Shown here piece by piece: positions 54,495 through 64,000 of a stretch of DNA of 64,000 bases. Position numbers and translations under genes: made by a program. The notes beneath the pieces are model-generated. The model ran no database searches. It had not been told where the DNA came from and saw only the letters and a program-made list of their open reading frames with translations. Position 1 is the first letter of the stretch. Each line of letters starts with the position of its first letter. The stretch is from Spongilla lacustris (taxonomy: Eukaryota > Porifera > Demospongiae > Spongillida > Spongillidae): NCBI GenBank assembly GCA_949361645.1, contig OX442432.1, forward strand, positions 1,988,674-2,052,673, given 5' to 3'.

Positions 54495-54950
54495 AAAGTT
54501 CGAAACTGAGTAATCGATACGGTCTACATTGTACATTGTACTGCATGATATAGGCCAATGCATGGCGACACCGCGTTGCACTATTTTTTGAGACACTGAT
54601 ACTTAGATTGATATAGAACGCGAGCCTGAGAATTTACTGAATTCTTTTTTAAAAAAGTGGGGTGTGCGCCTTGATGTACAATAGGCTTCGCGTACGCTGA
54701 CAGTATGGTTCGTGCTAATCAGCCTAATGTGTAACTTAGGATAAGACTAGATATATGACCCTACATGTACTTCTTGCAGGGTCCCCGGACACTATATAGC
54801 TATAGACTACATTTACCTCGAAGTGGACCACAAAATAAAGTTTAATTAATTATTATCATGTTTAGAACAATACATTCATGACAAGTTCGAAACTGAGTAA
54901 TCTATACGGTCTACATTGTACTGCATGACATAAGCCAATGCATGGCCATG
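54495..54950. repeat. 68-bp direct repeat pair near DUF1254 gene end
   Basis: GTTCGAAACTGAGTAAT...CTACATTGTACTGCATGA occurs at 54498-54565 and 54881-54948. The second copy reaches within a few bases of the CDS stop. 54770-54890 has an inverted copy at 63025-63160. Confidence 0.75.
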
Positions 54951-54951
54951 C

Positions 54952-56283
54952 TCAAAGCACACACTTTTCAGCAACCTTTCTCACAGCAGGTGGAGAATAC
55001 ACGTAAGGGTCTTTACCCCAATAGAGACGGAAGAAGAGGACAAATTCTTCATTTGGCGCTGGAAGCCAGTATTTTACTTGATCGGGCAACGTGGGCCTAC
55101 TCGCCTGTATATAAATGGTGAGCGGTTTATCAGGATTGACGCCTGGTGTCCGGTCACCAATAGAATATCGATTAATTTCATTCTTCACAAACTGATACAT
55201 GGGCAGGGAGTACAAGCTGATTGACCAGAACCCTCCCGGATTTACAGTTGGTAACTCATCAGCATTAAAATGGAGCACGTAATCGTCTTTGCGGCTGTCG
55301 AGCGGATATTTATTTCCCCCTTCCACATATACATAACAAGTTCTGTACACCGCCTCTTCCGGGTCCAAACCATACAAGCCAACGCGGGCTCCCACAGCGC
55401 GATCTAAGTACCTGCCTTGCATGACTTCTTTTGTCCCGAAAAATGGCTTATCAGGGTCGTTTACGCTCCAGCCGCTAGGGTTTACTTCTACATTTTGCGC
55501 TTCCTCATCGATCTCCTTCCACCCCTCCGCAGCCCCCTTGAGTATGTCATCGGTAAGAGTGAATTCCATTCCTGGACCCACACCGATGCGTTTAAACTCT
55601 TCAAGCATTTGTAGTTCCTCTTCAGAATCTATTATCAAGTACTGCAGCATGAAGTTGGCACAAGTGAAAAACTTATCAAACTCCTCAGGACAGTTTGGCG
55701 GAACCGGGAAATTAGTACTAGTATCTGGCGGAAGGTCAATATTTCTATTAAGTGGCTGCAAATTGTAACCCTTCTGAATGAGCTGTACATTGATAATGTC
55801 ATCTTCACCATATACTTGGGTACGCACGAAAACAAGCACGAAAGCACTGTCGGCAATGAACACTTTGTTGATGCCTACCGTGTCGATGCTGCCGCTCCAA
55901 TTTGGTTTTACAAAGACATAACGAGCAGCATCCCGTGAACCAGTCGTACGGGGTGAGAGTATGGCCATGTTGTACGTAAAGCCATCGATCACCTGAACGC
56001 TATAATAACGGCCGTCCTTCACTTCAGGCACACTTAGCACCATGGGAGAAGCTCTGAGATCCAGCCAAGCAATGGAGTACACTGTGTCGTTGTTCGGGGA
56101 GACAACGTCGGTATCACTCGGTCCGAACAGATTTTCGGCATGGTAAAATGTGTTGAAGGGGGCTTTGTTACCGAGCACAGCCTGGGAGTGCATCACTTTG
56201 TAGGTTTCCACGGTGGGATAGAGGTAGATGTACGCTTCCTTTGCAATCTCCTGGTCACTCTTTCTTACAGCTGCCTCAGACAT
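54952..56283 (-). CDS. DUF1254/DUF1214 family protein, intronless
   Basis: 443 codons without an intron. ATG at 56283 (MSEAAVRKSDQEIAKEAYIY) is chosen because the frame's 56298 start would be TTG. N-terminal DUF1254 block: EAYIYLYPTVETYKVM, VVSPNNDTVYSIAWLDLRA, GRYYSVQVIDGFTYNMA. C-terminal DUF1214 block: RAVGARVGLYGLDPEEAVY, YVLHFNADELPTVNPGGFWS, YSIGDRTPGV, TIYIQASRP, NEEFVLFFRLYWG. Full length for the family (usually about 440-480). Enzymatic role unknown; bacterial members are often secreted or periplasmic, but no signal peptide is seen here. The family is mainly bacterial, with scattered marine eukaryote and fungal members, so horizontal acquisition is plausible. The animal-like flanks and TATA box argue against contamination. 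No damage seen. Confidence 0.85.
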   Translation of the reverse strand: MSEAAVRKSDQEIAKEAYIYLYPTVETYKVMHSQAVLGNKAPFNTFYHAENLFGPSDTDVVSPNNDTVYSIAWLDLRASPMVLSVPEVKDGRYYSVQVIDGFTYNMAILSPRTTGSRDAARYVFVKPNWSGSIDTVGINKVFIADSAFVLVFVRTQVYGEDDIINVQLIQKGYNLQPLNRNIDLPPDTSTNFPVPPNCPEEFDKFFTCANFMLQYLIIDSEEELQMLEEFKRIGVGPGMEFTLTDDILKGAAEGWKEIDEEAQNVEVNPSGWSVNDPDKPFFGTKEVMQGRYLDRAVGARVGLYGLDPEEAVYRTCYVYVEGGNKYPLDSRKDDYVLHFNADELPTVNPGGFWSISLYSLPMYQFVKNEINRYSIGDRTPGVNPDKPLTIYIQASRPTLPDQVKYWLPAPNEEFVLFFRLYWGKDPYVYSPPAVRKVAEKCVL

Positions 56284-56332
56284 AATAGACAACGGCAATA
56301 GTGTTATACCAATTCAGGGTATGTAGCTTTTG

Positions 56333-56339
56333 TTTTATA
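56333..56339 (-). promoter_or_regulatory. TATA box of DUF1254/1214 gene
   Basis: TATAAAA on the minus strand, about 50 bases before the ATG at 56283, a normal eukaryotic spacing for a short 5' UTR. Confidence 0.5.
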
Positions 56340-56577
56340 CTTTGTTCCGGGTATGTATGTATCCATGCATTTATATAGCATTAGGGCCGCGGGGCCGCGC
56401 GGCTTTCGGCATGCATATTGCATAGCGCTGGCGGCTGAGTATTGTCCCATTGTCAAACTGACCACAAACTATTCCCAGGATCTCACCTTCATGCACACAG
56501 CCGGATACCACAACCTGTTCACTTTGCACATGCATGATTGATCACCATGCAGAGATAATATTCACCATTCGTACTAC

Positions 56578-56712
56578 AATTGCATGTACATATGCATGTA
56601 CATGTACATATGCATGTACATGTGTACATATGCAGGTACATGTGTACATATGCATGTACATGTACATATGCATGTACATGTACATATGCATGTACATGTA
56701 CATTGTACATGT
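56578..56712. repeat. TACATGTACATATGCA-type short tandem repeat
   Basis: Units of ATGCATGTACATGTACAT repeated about seven times; self-complementary, hairpin-prone. Confidence 0.85.
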
Positions 56713-56904
56713 ACAGTGTAAAAAACTGAGTTACTATGTAAATTATATACAGTGTAGTAGTAGCATATAGTTGATCAGTGTTTCGCTATGGTAACATATT
56801 TGCATGGTACACACCAGGCTATTAATCCTTGTTGCATTTTCATACATGAAAAACGCAAAGTATACCCTTTCCACGTGCATCATGAGTTATGAAATCCAGT
56901 GAAT

Positions 56905-57370
56905 ATATCAGGACCCACGCTATGTAGGAATGGCTTCGTGGGCGTGGTTTTCGATCGAGCGTTTAAAAACGGTAACGAAGCGTTGCGTTTACTCGCCAGC
57001 TCGCATATAATCCATCACAAACATGACATATAACGTGAGCTTTGCTAAACAGTGCAGTTTACGTGGAGTGACAAGTCGGTACCAAAATTCCGCCATTTAA
57101 TTTTTGTTCACCTCCTTCCCTTCATCACATATACATGTATAACTCGCGACAGGAACGTCGTAAGAAGACGGGATTGTAGCATTTTATTTCCAAACGTGCC
57201 CTTTCATACAAATAAGACCAACAGTTGTTAGCTGTTGATGAAATGCCGTGAAATGACCCAAGCAGCTGCAATTCATTATAGGTGAAAATTCTCGGTTGCA
57301 ATATGACGTCACACACACGTCTTAATTTACTGCTGCCGGGCTACACACAATTAACGTACGCAGCTGCAAA
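56905..57370. repeat. Dispersed unit B, copy 3 (diverged)
   Basis: Parallels 60310-60740 (GGGCGTGGTTTTCGATCGAG, TCGCATATAATCCATCA, TTTACGTGGAGTGACA, AACTCGCGACAGGAACGTCG) with many substitutions. Its hairpin end is degraded (AGGACCCACGCTATGTAGG). Confidence 0.75.
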
Positions 57371-57386
57371 CACGTTTACAGCAGGC

Positions 57387-58244
57387 CAGTGTTGCCGCGG
57401 TCCGACCGGGACCGACGGTCCGGACCGCAGTCCTCGCCATTTTTAGCTGGACCGCGAGCCTCGGTCCTTATTATTTTCATTCACGGACGGTCACGGACGG
57501 TCACGGTCCAAGCAGTACTGGACCGACGGTCTGACCGCGGTCCCCCTCGTACCCACGCCTAAATACGCATGGACAAAAGAAGACAAAGCTGTCGAAGCAA
57601 AGTTACTTTTCAGTTTTGCTTTACCAACACCAACACAGCTATTTTCTAACACTGTTGATGATCGTGTTGATGAAGAACTAAAAAGGTACTTCAAAAATGA
57701 ATGTTGAAATGTTATGTATTATGATAATGTTGATTTGTACATGTAGGTATCTGGCAGTGCCAGAGTCAGATCATCTGACAGGATTGGACCCACTTAACTG
57801 GTGGTCTGTTAATGCTACTAATTATCCCATTATATCAGTGCTTGCAAAAAAATACTTGGCCACCCCCGCTTCATCAGCTTCCTCTGAAAGTGTTTTTTCC
57901 ACGGCCAAAAACATAACCGACAAAAAAAGATGGCGCCTGCTTCCAGAAAGACTTCACAAGACCATTTTTTTACGCCACAATCAATACTTCTGGAAATAGC
58001 ATTGTTTTTTCAGACTTTGTACTTTGTGTGTGTGTATGTATGTGTTGTCATTGTTGCATTTGCATTGCCTTTCTTGGATTTATATTATCAGCATTGTGGA
58101 CCGCGGTCCGACCGTCGGTCCGACCGACGGTCACGGTCCTGGATTGTTTGATTTGTGCACGGTCGCGGTCCGGTCACGGTCTGGCTACTTAGGTTTGACC
58201 GCGGTCCACGGTCCACTGAAAAGTAGTGGACCGCGGCAACACTG
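57387..58244 (+). mobile_element. Non-autonomous hAT element with 8-bp TSD
   Basis: 858 bp. Ends CAGTGTTGCCGCGGTCC and its exact reverse complement GGACCGCGGCAACACTG; flanked by CAGCAGGC at 57379-57386 and 58245-58252, a perfect 8-bp target duplication as hAT elements make. Subterminal regions are dense in GGTCC/CGGACGGTC motifs. Only the C-terminal coding part of a transposase is retained. Inserted at the edge of dispersed unit B copy 3. Confidence 0.92.
57560..57999 (+). pseudogene. hAT transposase C-terminal (dimerisation) domain
   Basis: A first block (WTKEDKAVEAKLLFSFALP ... DEELKRYFKNEC, 57577-57705) and, after a possible short intron ending TGTAG at 57746, the dimerisation region: YLAVPESDHLTGLDPLNWW, YPIISVLAKKYLATPASSAS, SESVFSTAKNITDKKRWRLL, PERLHKTIFLRHN, stop at 57999. 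The SASSExVFS signature is diagnostic of hAT. The catalytic RNase-H fold is deleted, so it cannot transpose by itself. Confidence 0.85.
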
Positions 58245-58479
58245 CAGCAGGCGGTTCTAATTTAGCAAAGGTGACCAAGCCAAAGAAAACGGCTCGTTAA
58301 CAAGGAGAACTCTGAGTTTAAGATATCCGAAGAACAAAGGTAGGCCTATCAATAAAATTAAAAAAGAGGCCTATATGGCTGTATACTCAGATTACGCGAT
58401 ACTAATAAGAGGAATCTAAGCATTGCAACGAATCCTGGCAGAGAAAAAAAAAATTAGGGGAACAAGTGAATCAAAAACT

Positions 58480-58712
58480 CCTCTATTGAGAAAATGATTG
58501 GTGGTATGTAGGATTGGTGGTGCAAAAAGCAAGGAAACAAGGTACAATATGTTAAAGTGAGGTTTGGTAGGATCTTACAACTATACCAGTCCTACATTTG
58601 CAAATAGGCTTCTTCATTTGCAAATTTTAACATACTGCACCGTGTTTCCTTGCTTTTTGCACCACCAATCCTACATACCACCAATCACTTTCTTGATAGA
58701 GAAGTTTTTGAT
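58480..58712. mobile_element. Fold-back element with ~80-bp arms
   Basis: Arm GATTGGTGGTATGTAGGATT ... GCAAAAAGCAAGGAAACA is repeated as reverse complement at 58650-58705 with a ~60-base centre. Related in outline to the MITE copies at 48.8 and 59.6 kb. A fragment of the family sits at 58795-58890. Confidence 0.8.
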
Positions 58713-58899
58713 TTACTTGTTTATTAAGAGGTTGTATTTAGCACTTTGTAGAACGGCATTACACTGATTTATGTTGCTAAATCTAGGAGTAATTATTGTA
58801 TCTCTAATCCCTTGTTCCCTTCCTTTTACACCACCATTGCCTTCAAATCCTATATACCACTAACTTTCTCAGAGAGAATGTTTTTATATCTTGTTTCAT

Positions 58900-59640
58900 T
58901 CATTTTTTGTAGTATACTGTACAACCCGTACATAAGTTTGTATGACAAAATCCAGCCGTTGTAATGCCATGCTTACATTGCCTAGCAACACAATGTCTAC
59001 ATTTATGCTACATTTGCACCTGTTCTAAGTCGAAACTCGCGCGCCAAGCTTTATGCACTGCTTTACTCACAGCTCGGTTCAATATTTGCATGCTAGCGTC
59101 ACAAGCAGACGCTCGCTTTTGTTCAGGATCTGCATTGTACCAGAGATAATGATTGTACCAAACTTGGGAGGACTCTCTAATTCGTATTACATGTATTACT
59201 TTTGGCATTCCTCTCGTCGTTGACTTCACCTCATTCATTCCATGCATGAAGGAATTTTGACAATGGCGGTAAACAAAGCTGGCGGTTTGCACAAACCTAA
59301 GGCCAGCGTACACAATTCTAATTATACGTGAAAAATTGCCATGGGAACGCCTTTAATATAGCACTGCATATTACGTAATGATTACGTATATCAGTTTCGT
59401 GCTTTATATATCTGATGTTCTTCCAGGAAATTCTACACCCATACGAGCTTTTTTGTTCTCTTATAGCAAAGTGTTTGGCGATTCAGTTGAACAAAACATG
59501 TAAATGATCGTTCTTCCATTCTGGTTCGATAGCAATAAAGAGCTACACTATCCTTATACGCGGGTCCGTTTTAAAAATGATTTCATGATACGGCACAAAT
59601 CCTATATGAAACCTACTACCGTAGGTTCCGATAGAAAACA
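58900..59640. other. No gene seen
   Basis: Mixed sequence with no coding motif, array or inverted repeat. Confidence 0.35.
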
Positions 59641-59931
59641 ATGAAACAATATTCTCTATACATGAGAAAGTTGGTGGTATATATAGGATTTGAAGGCAAT
59701 AGTGCATGCTAGTGGTGTAAAAATCAGGAAAACACTGAAGGGTCTAATAATAAGGGAATGAAATAGTCCTATATATAGCACTGATCATGTTGTAGGATGG
59801 GATGATACATATATTGTTCATAGGACTATTTCATTTTCCCTTATTATTAGACCCTTGTTTCCCTGCATTTATATTGCCTTCAAATCCTTGCATGTGTATA
59901 CCGCCAACTTTCTCATGTATGAAGAATATTT
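59641..59931. mobile_element. Fold-back MITE-like element, copy 2
   Basis: The left arm from ATTCTCTATACATGAGAAAG through GGATTTGAAGGCAAT and GGGTCTAATAATAAGGGAA returns inverted to CTTTCTCATGTATGAAGAAT. Arms of about 115 bases, loop about 50. Confidence 0.85.
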
Positions 59932-60299
59932 TATGTGTGGTCAAATGTGGCCACACAGAGTTTTTCCTTGGAACCGCGAACGAAGGACTTCAGACAGGAA
60001 GAGTAATTTATTTTTCAAAGGTCTTACAGTACGCTGTAAACATCTAAAGTATAATATGGGTATATCGCATAATTAATCGTTTTGTGAACACTGTACATGC
60101 ATCAGTAATGATCTGGTAAATTTGATTATACAACTGGAGGTTCGTATCCCATCCGAGTATAGCTATATAATATAATTTATATCAATGACTAGCGTGGTTC
60201 AACTTTCAAACCAAAAAGTAGGACTAAACTATTTAATCTAACACCAATTTTGGCGGTTGGAGTATGGTTCTTACCTTTGTGACTTATATCAGTTATATG

Positions 60300-60950
60300 C
60301 ATATTTAGGACCCACTACCGTGGGTCCTGTGTATCGGATCAGAGATAATATATAAATGGATTGGAATTATCTCAGGTAGATTGCCTCCAGATTGCCTCTG
60401 TGGGCGTGGTTATACATCGAACGTTTTAAAACGATAACGAAACGTTTCCTTTACTCGCTCGCTCGCATATAATCCATCAAAGACATGCACATACAAGGGT
60501 TAAACAGTTCCGTTTACGTGGAGTGACATGTCAGCACCAAATTTCCGCCATTTAATATTTGTTCTCTCAGCCACCATGTATAACTCACGACAGGAACATC
60601 GTATATATAATCGTAGCATTTTAAATCCAAACGTAATGTACAATTGTTAGCTAGGGATGAAATTCAGTGAAATAACCCGTGCAAATTCCAGTTATCGGTT
60701 GCCTAGCGGTAGGCGGTATAGCTACTGTTGCCTGACGCACATGCAATTAACGTACCAAGTCCAATCTTTAGCAATCGTGAACAAGCTATAGGAAATATTG
60801 AACAGCATACATAAGCGTAGGAGCCATAGGGCTAGGAGGGCTATACACGTATATGGTCCCTCCACTTTTAAACAAGTACGGGCCCATGTAGTTTTTATAA
60901 TAGATGTAATGTGATATGATTTACAAGTACAGTGCCGGCTAGCAAGAGCT
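60300..60950. repeat. Dispersed unit B, copy 2 (inverted relative to copy 1)
   Basis: Begins at hairpin AGGACCCAC-TACC-GTGGGTCCT (about 60309-60330) and runs through GGAGCCATAGGGCTAGGAGG and TATACACGTATATGGTCCCT. Reverse complement of 52170-52800 with moderate divergence. Confidence 0.8.
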
Positions 60951-61104
60951 AAAAGTCACACTTCGCAGAAGCGAAAAATTCATCATGGAGTTAGGAAAAA
61001 TGTTGGTGTTCATAGCGCAATCATACCGCTTTCCATCAGTAAAATTCACTCATCCACAAGGTAAATTCTAATTAACGAAAATGGTACAATAGTGATTTGC
61101 TCTC

Positions 61105-61835
61105 ATTGGGTTCAAACTCCTTCGTGGCACTTCAATCGTCTTTTGCGTTTCATTGGTCACCTTTTTCATGTGACTTACAACCCTTATATTGCATCTTGGT
61201 ATTTTGTAACAACTTGTAGGCGCATATATATCTTAGAATTAGTGCATGACCGTATACGTGCATCGATTGTTGAAATTCCTATCAAAAATATACATTGCTA
61301 CAATAATATTAATGCACAAGCATCTCCGAGAAATAAGTCATTGTACCTCCGTTCTAAGAGAATTCTGTATGGCTTTTTATTCATGCAGTCACGAACATGA
61401 ATAATATCTCTGGGAAAAGTTCTGTTTGTCATAAAAGTAGTGTACATGTATAGTTCATGCATGTAATCGCGCGATTCCTCAAAGGCTATACGTACTAAGT
61501 ACATGTGCGATTAATCTGTAAAAAATGAACATGCATATAAGTTGATGGAAAATATATTACACTCCCTGACGAGGTGTGGTTCTGCTACAAAAATACTATA
61601 CTCTGATTCTAACCCGGCCGGTCGCTATGATGACGAAAGATGTATACCAAAAAGAATTATCCATTTACAAACTATTAATAAGTTGCCTAATCATATACAT
61701 GTATAATACCATAATCACATATCGGCACCGTCATGCATCGCTAAACCTTTATATCTAGCACTGTCCAGCCACATACAACATGGAACACACTCTACAAACA
61801 GTCTAACAGTTGTATAGGATCTGCTCTTGAATCAT
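61105..61835. repeat. Dispersed unit A, copy 3 (inverted)
   Basis: Reverse complement of 49880-51340 blocks (CGATTCCTCAAAGGCTATAC, TTCTAAGAGAATTCTGTATG, ACTATACTCTGATTCTAACC, ACTGTCCAGCCACATACAAC). Together with unit B copy 2 it mirrors the B-A order at 50-52.8 kb. Confidence 0.8.
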
Positions 61836-61837
61836 TG

Positions 61838-61925
61838 CGTGATTGAACAGAAAATCACACGAAAATCAATACAAGTGTGTGATTTTTGTGTGATTTCACG
61901 CAATGATTTCTAAATGATTCAACGC
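61838..61925. repeat. Imperfect hairpin around AATCACACGAAAATC
   Basis: AATCATTGCGTGATTGAACA... pairs with ...GATTTCACGCAATGATT over about 85 bases. Confidence 0.6.
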
Positions 61926-61954
61926 TTTTTTTTCCCTGTGAAGACACCGAAAAC

Positions 61955-62135
61955 TACGCCGGTGTCACAGGGAACTCGGACCCCCCCCCCCCCCCTATTT
62001 TTGGGTCCGGAGGATCGAGTTCCCTAGGGAACTCGGTCCCCCCCGGACCGAAATCCCTAGGGAACTCGGTCCTCCGTGAGTCTTGTACCTCTAGGGAATT
62101 GAGTCCGGGGTGGGGGGGGGGACCGAAATCCATGA
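61955..62135. repeat. GC-rich repeats of TAGGGAACTCGGTCC
   Basis: CTAGGGAACTCGGTCC or variants occur four times, in both orientations, with C17 and G11 runs. Possibly the end of an uncharacterised element. Confidence 0.6.
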
Positions 62136-62313
62136 ACGAAAAATAAACGTTTGCGAAGCCGGGAAAACAAAGCATGCATGCATTCTTCTCACTTGTACAG
62201 TTCAGCAGCACCCAAAGATGAAGGTAACTTATTAACAGTTTTGCCGATGGATTTTTAGTTCCTGAACATAGTAATGCACATGTAAAGTGTACTGCATATG
62301 TACATTTGCCAGT

Positions 62314-62782
62314 TCATTCTCCATTGAAATAGTGTTCCAAATAATTCACCACAGTATCATCGTAGTTCACAAGAATCACTGCTAATGAAATATTCTCAAT
62401 AGCTGCTAGGCGCCTGGCCATCCACTCCCGCTCCTCCAATTCTGAAAAACCAAAATAATTAAACCATGCAGGCTGTATTGCTGCTGCCCGAGCCCTTCCT
62501 GCTCGATTGGCCTCGAGCTCCCCCTGACGATCCAGCATGTGTTATACGTGAACGTGTATGTACTCTTACATGCATGATGTGTAATCAATTCAGTAACAGC
62601 GTAAATTGTGCACTATACTGAGTACACGTAACAAAATAATACAATATATCATATAATCATCCACCTGTGAGAATGCAAGCTGATAAACTTCACGTAGAGC
62701 ACATTCCATCCATGTGTAAGCATGCAGTCCATCAACACCCTCATCACAATTGTGATATACAAAGGCTTGACTGTGTCAACCT
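62314..62782 (-). CDS. Last two exons of an unknown gene
   Basis: Exon about 62782-62669 (AFVYHNCDEGVDGLHAYTWM, ECALREVYQLAFSQ) ends at a GT donor. The next exon runs 62536-62314 (GELEANRAGRARAAAIQPAW, FNYFGFSELEEREWMARRL, LVNYDDTVVNYLEHYFNGE, stop) after a TCAG acceptor, and CAG|GGG joins in frame. Ala/Arg/Glu-rich helix-forming composition; no family recognised. 5' exons would lie further right, where the START duplication begins, so it may be truncated. Confidence 0.4.
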
Positions 62783-62954
62783 ATTTAGCAAAGTAAATGA
62801 ATAATACAGTTAAATAACTGCATGGAAAGGCAAGTCACTTGCCACTTCATTGCTGCTGTTAAGCTATTGGCCACGCATGCAGTGAAGTATTTCTTGTGCT
62901 TCAACTGCATGCATGTTGCAGTGGCAATGTGACCATGCAAAGGCAATTAACCTC

Positions 62955-63022
62955 ATAAGAAGAATATATACCCGAAGACTGAACCATGGATATTATAGTC
63001 TTCGGGTATTTATTCTTCTTCT
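62955..63022. repeat. 24-bp-arm hairpin
   Basis: AAGAAGAATATATACCCGAA + GACT pairs with AGTC + TTCGGGTATTTATTCTTCTT across an ~18-base loop; one mismatch. Confidence 0.8.
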
Positions 63023-63024
63023 CA

Positions 63025-63160
63025 GTTTCGAACTTTAGTTATACATTCCATGAATGTATTGTTCTAAACATGATAATAATTAAAGAAACTTTATTTTGTG
63101 GTCCACTTCGAGGGTAGTCTATAGCTATATAGTGTCCGGTGACCCTGCAAGAAGAATTTT
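63025..63160. repeat. Inverted copy of 54770-54890
   Basis: TTTCGAACTTTAGTTATACA, GTGGTCCACTTCGAGGGTAG and TATAGTGTCCGGTGACCCTG match the reverse complement of the DUF1254 gene's 3' flank. Confidence 0.8.
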
Positions 63161-63286
63161 ATTTTTTTCATGCCATTTAGCTGCCGGCGCGTGCTCAGCT
63201 AGCTAGCTAGGGTTAGTATGCCAATAGACACACCAAATCAGGTGTGACAGTTACACCAAGGGCAGATGATTTCACCTACATATGGC

Positions 63287-64000
63287 TATTATTGCAGGAA
63301 GGTGTTCATGATAAATGAGCCACATTATGTCTACCATGATGTTAGTGTTATGGCACTGTTACAAGAGGATGGTTGTAACTGTTGCCTCTGGGGACTGTGC
63401 TGAGTGTCCTCCAATCCCTGAAGTAGCAAGAATGAAGGTCAGTGTGTGTGCATGTGTGTACATGTATATGTGTATTTGTGTGTGTACACATGTACAGTAC
63501 ATGTACGTTATAGATGTGTTTACTTTGTGTGTATGTTAGTAGGACTGCTCACACACATGCAGACTTATACCTATTAATGGTACACAGCCATAAAAGTTGT
63601 CATTCACAGGGTCTTCCTTGCCAAAATGGCTCATACCCACAATTCAGAGCAAGAGTTTGAACAAATCAGCAAGCCACATTCCCATCTATTTGACAAGCAT
63701 TAAGTCTAATTTAGGGTGGATGACAGGTATATGCTATCCAGTTGTTCATTAATTGCCACCATGTGATGCCAGCCCCTGTAGATTGTCAATGAGGGCATGC
63801 TAACCACCCGACCTTTCTTACACCTCAGTGTCTTTTGGTGTATTAGAAAAGCATGTTACACAGACACACTTCATAGGTACGTGACTTACAGGTCACTTTG
63901 GGCAGATCTCCCTCGAGCAGTCACTTTTTGACTCAACTACGTCAAAAGTTGGCAATTTTGCAAAGTTTTAGCCAATCATGATAGCCAGTGATAGAAGGGT
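63287..64000 (+). pseudogene. Duplicate of START-gene exon 7 and following intron
   Basis: Matches 41570-42340 almost base for base. Exon 7 is present from AAGGTGTTCATG but lost about nine bases after GAGGATGG (the GKFV segment) and has several substitutions, and the matching intron follows to the window end. The upstream START exons are not in this copy, so it is a broken partial duplication unless a paralogue continues beyond the window. Confidence 0.8.

Noticed and set aside
56284..56298. Longer DUF1254 start at 56298
   Set aside because: The codon is TTG; the first ATG in frame is at 56283.
1..64000. tRNA, rRNA or snRNA genes
   Set aside because: No cloverleaf with A/B boxes or conserved rRNA stretches was recognised by eye; a covariance-model scan would be needed to be certain.

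Overview
This is eukaryotic, almost certainly metazoan, DNA: genes are split by short GT-AG introns with conserved phase, coding density is low, and the window is packed with transposons, minisatellites and microsatellites. The gene and repeat repertoire (many decaying HECT/G2E3-like, kinase and ZNF862/hAT-like fragments, frequent TACATGTA motifs, compact introns) fits a marine invertebrate, with a sponge as best guess. That taxon is an inference, not proven. No prokaryotic operons, rRNA or tRNA genes were recognised.

Layout. 1-10.5 kb is a graveyard of broken genes on the minus strand: two hAT/ZNF862-like relics, a copia gag relic, duplicated kinase fragments, a RecQ-like helicase pseudogene joined to a kinase fragment, and a HECT-ligase pseudogene. 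10.5-14.6 kb holds little but imperfect repeats and a third kinase fragment. 14.6-16.1 kb has an unrecognised ORF pair and a piggyBac relic. At 16.3-24.2 kb lies a plus-strand multi-exon gene ending in a BEN domain. One of its coding exons is interrupted by a 5.4-kb TTAA-flanked DNA transposon (17843-23298) carrying a multi-exon Kolobok-like DDE transposase. That transposon is itself interrupted, also at TTAA, by a 1.15-kb decayed piggyBac element. Removing the outer insertion with one TTAA restores the BEN gene's reading frame exactly.

24.7-34.9 kb is a pile of about ten copies of a single-ORF non-LTR retrotransposon (N-terminal zinc fingers, reverse transcriptase with YLDD, CCHC knuckle, restriction-like endonuclease). 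Nearly every copy is bounded by (TTA/TAA)n, which points to microsatellite-targeted insertion as known for Dong/R4-type elements. One copy (30157-33408) has an uninterrupted reading frame of about 1083 codons.

35.7-36.5 kb is an exceptionally long pure (CCCT)n tract. 37.8-43.5 kb is a plus-strand gene whose nine recognised exons join in phase and encode a START lipid-transfer domain. Part of it is duplicated at the right edge (63.3-64 kb). 43.6-54.9 kb is mostly gene-free and built from dispersed repeat units, fold-back elements and minisatellites, several of which recur inverted at 56.9-63.2 kb. 54952-56283 is an intronless minus-strand DUF1254/DUF1214 gene, a family that is mainly bacterial and therefore a transfer candidate. 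57387-58244 is a short hAT element with perfect terminal repeats and an 8-bp target duplication.

Only three host genes look functional or nearly so (BEN gene 5' half, START gene, DUF1254/1214 gene), plus the last exons of an unknown gene at 62.3-62.8 kb. No shared pathway links them; the dominant theme is layered mobile-element activity.
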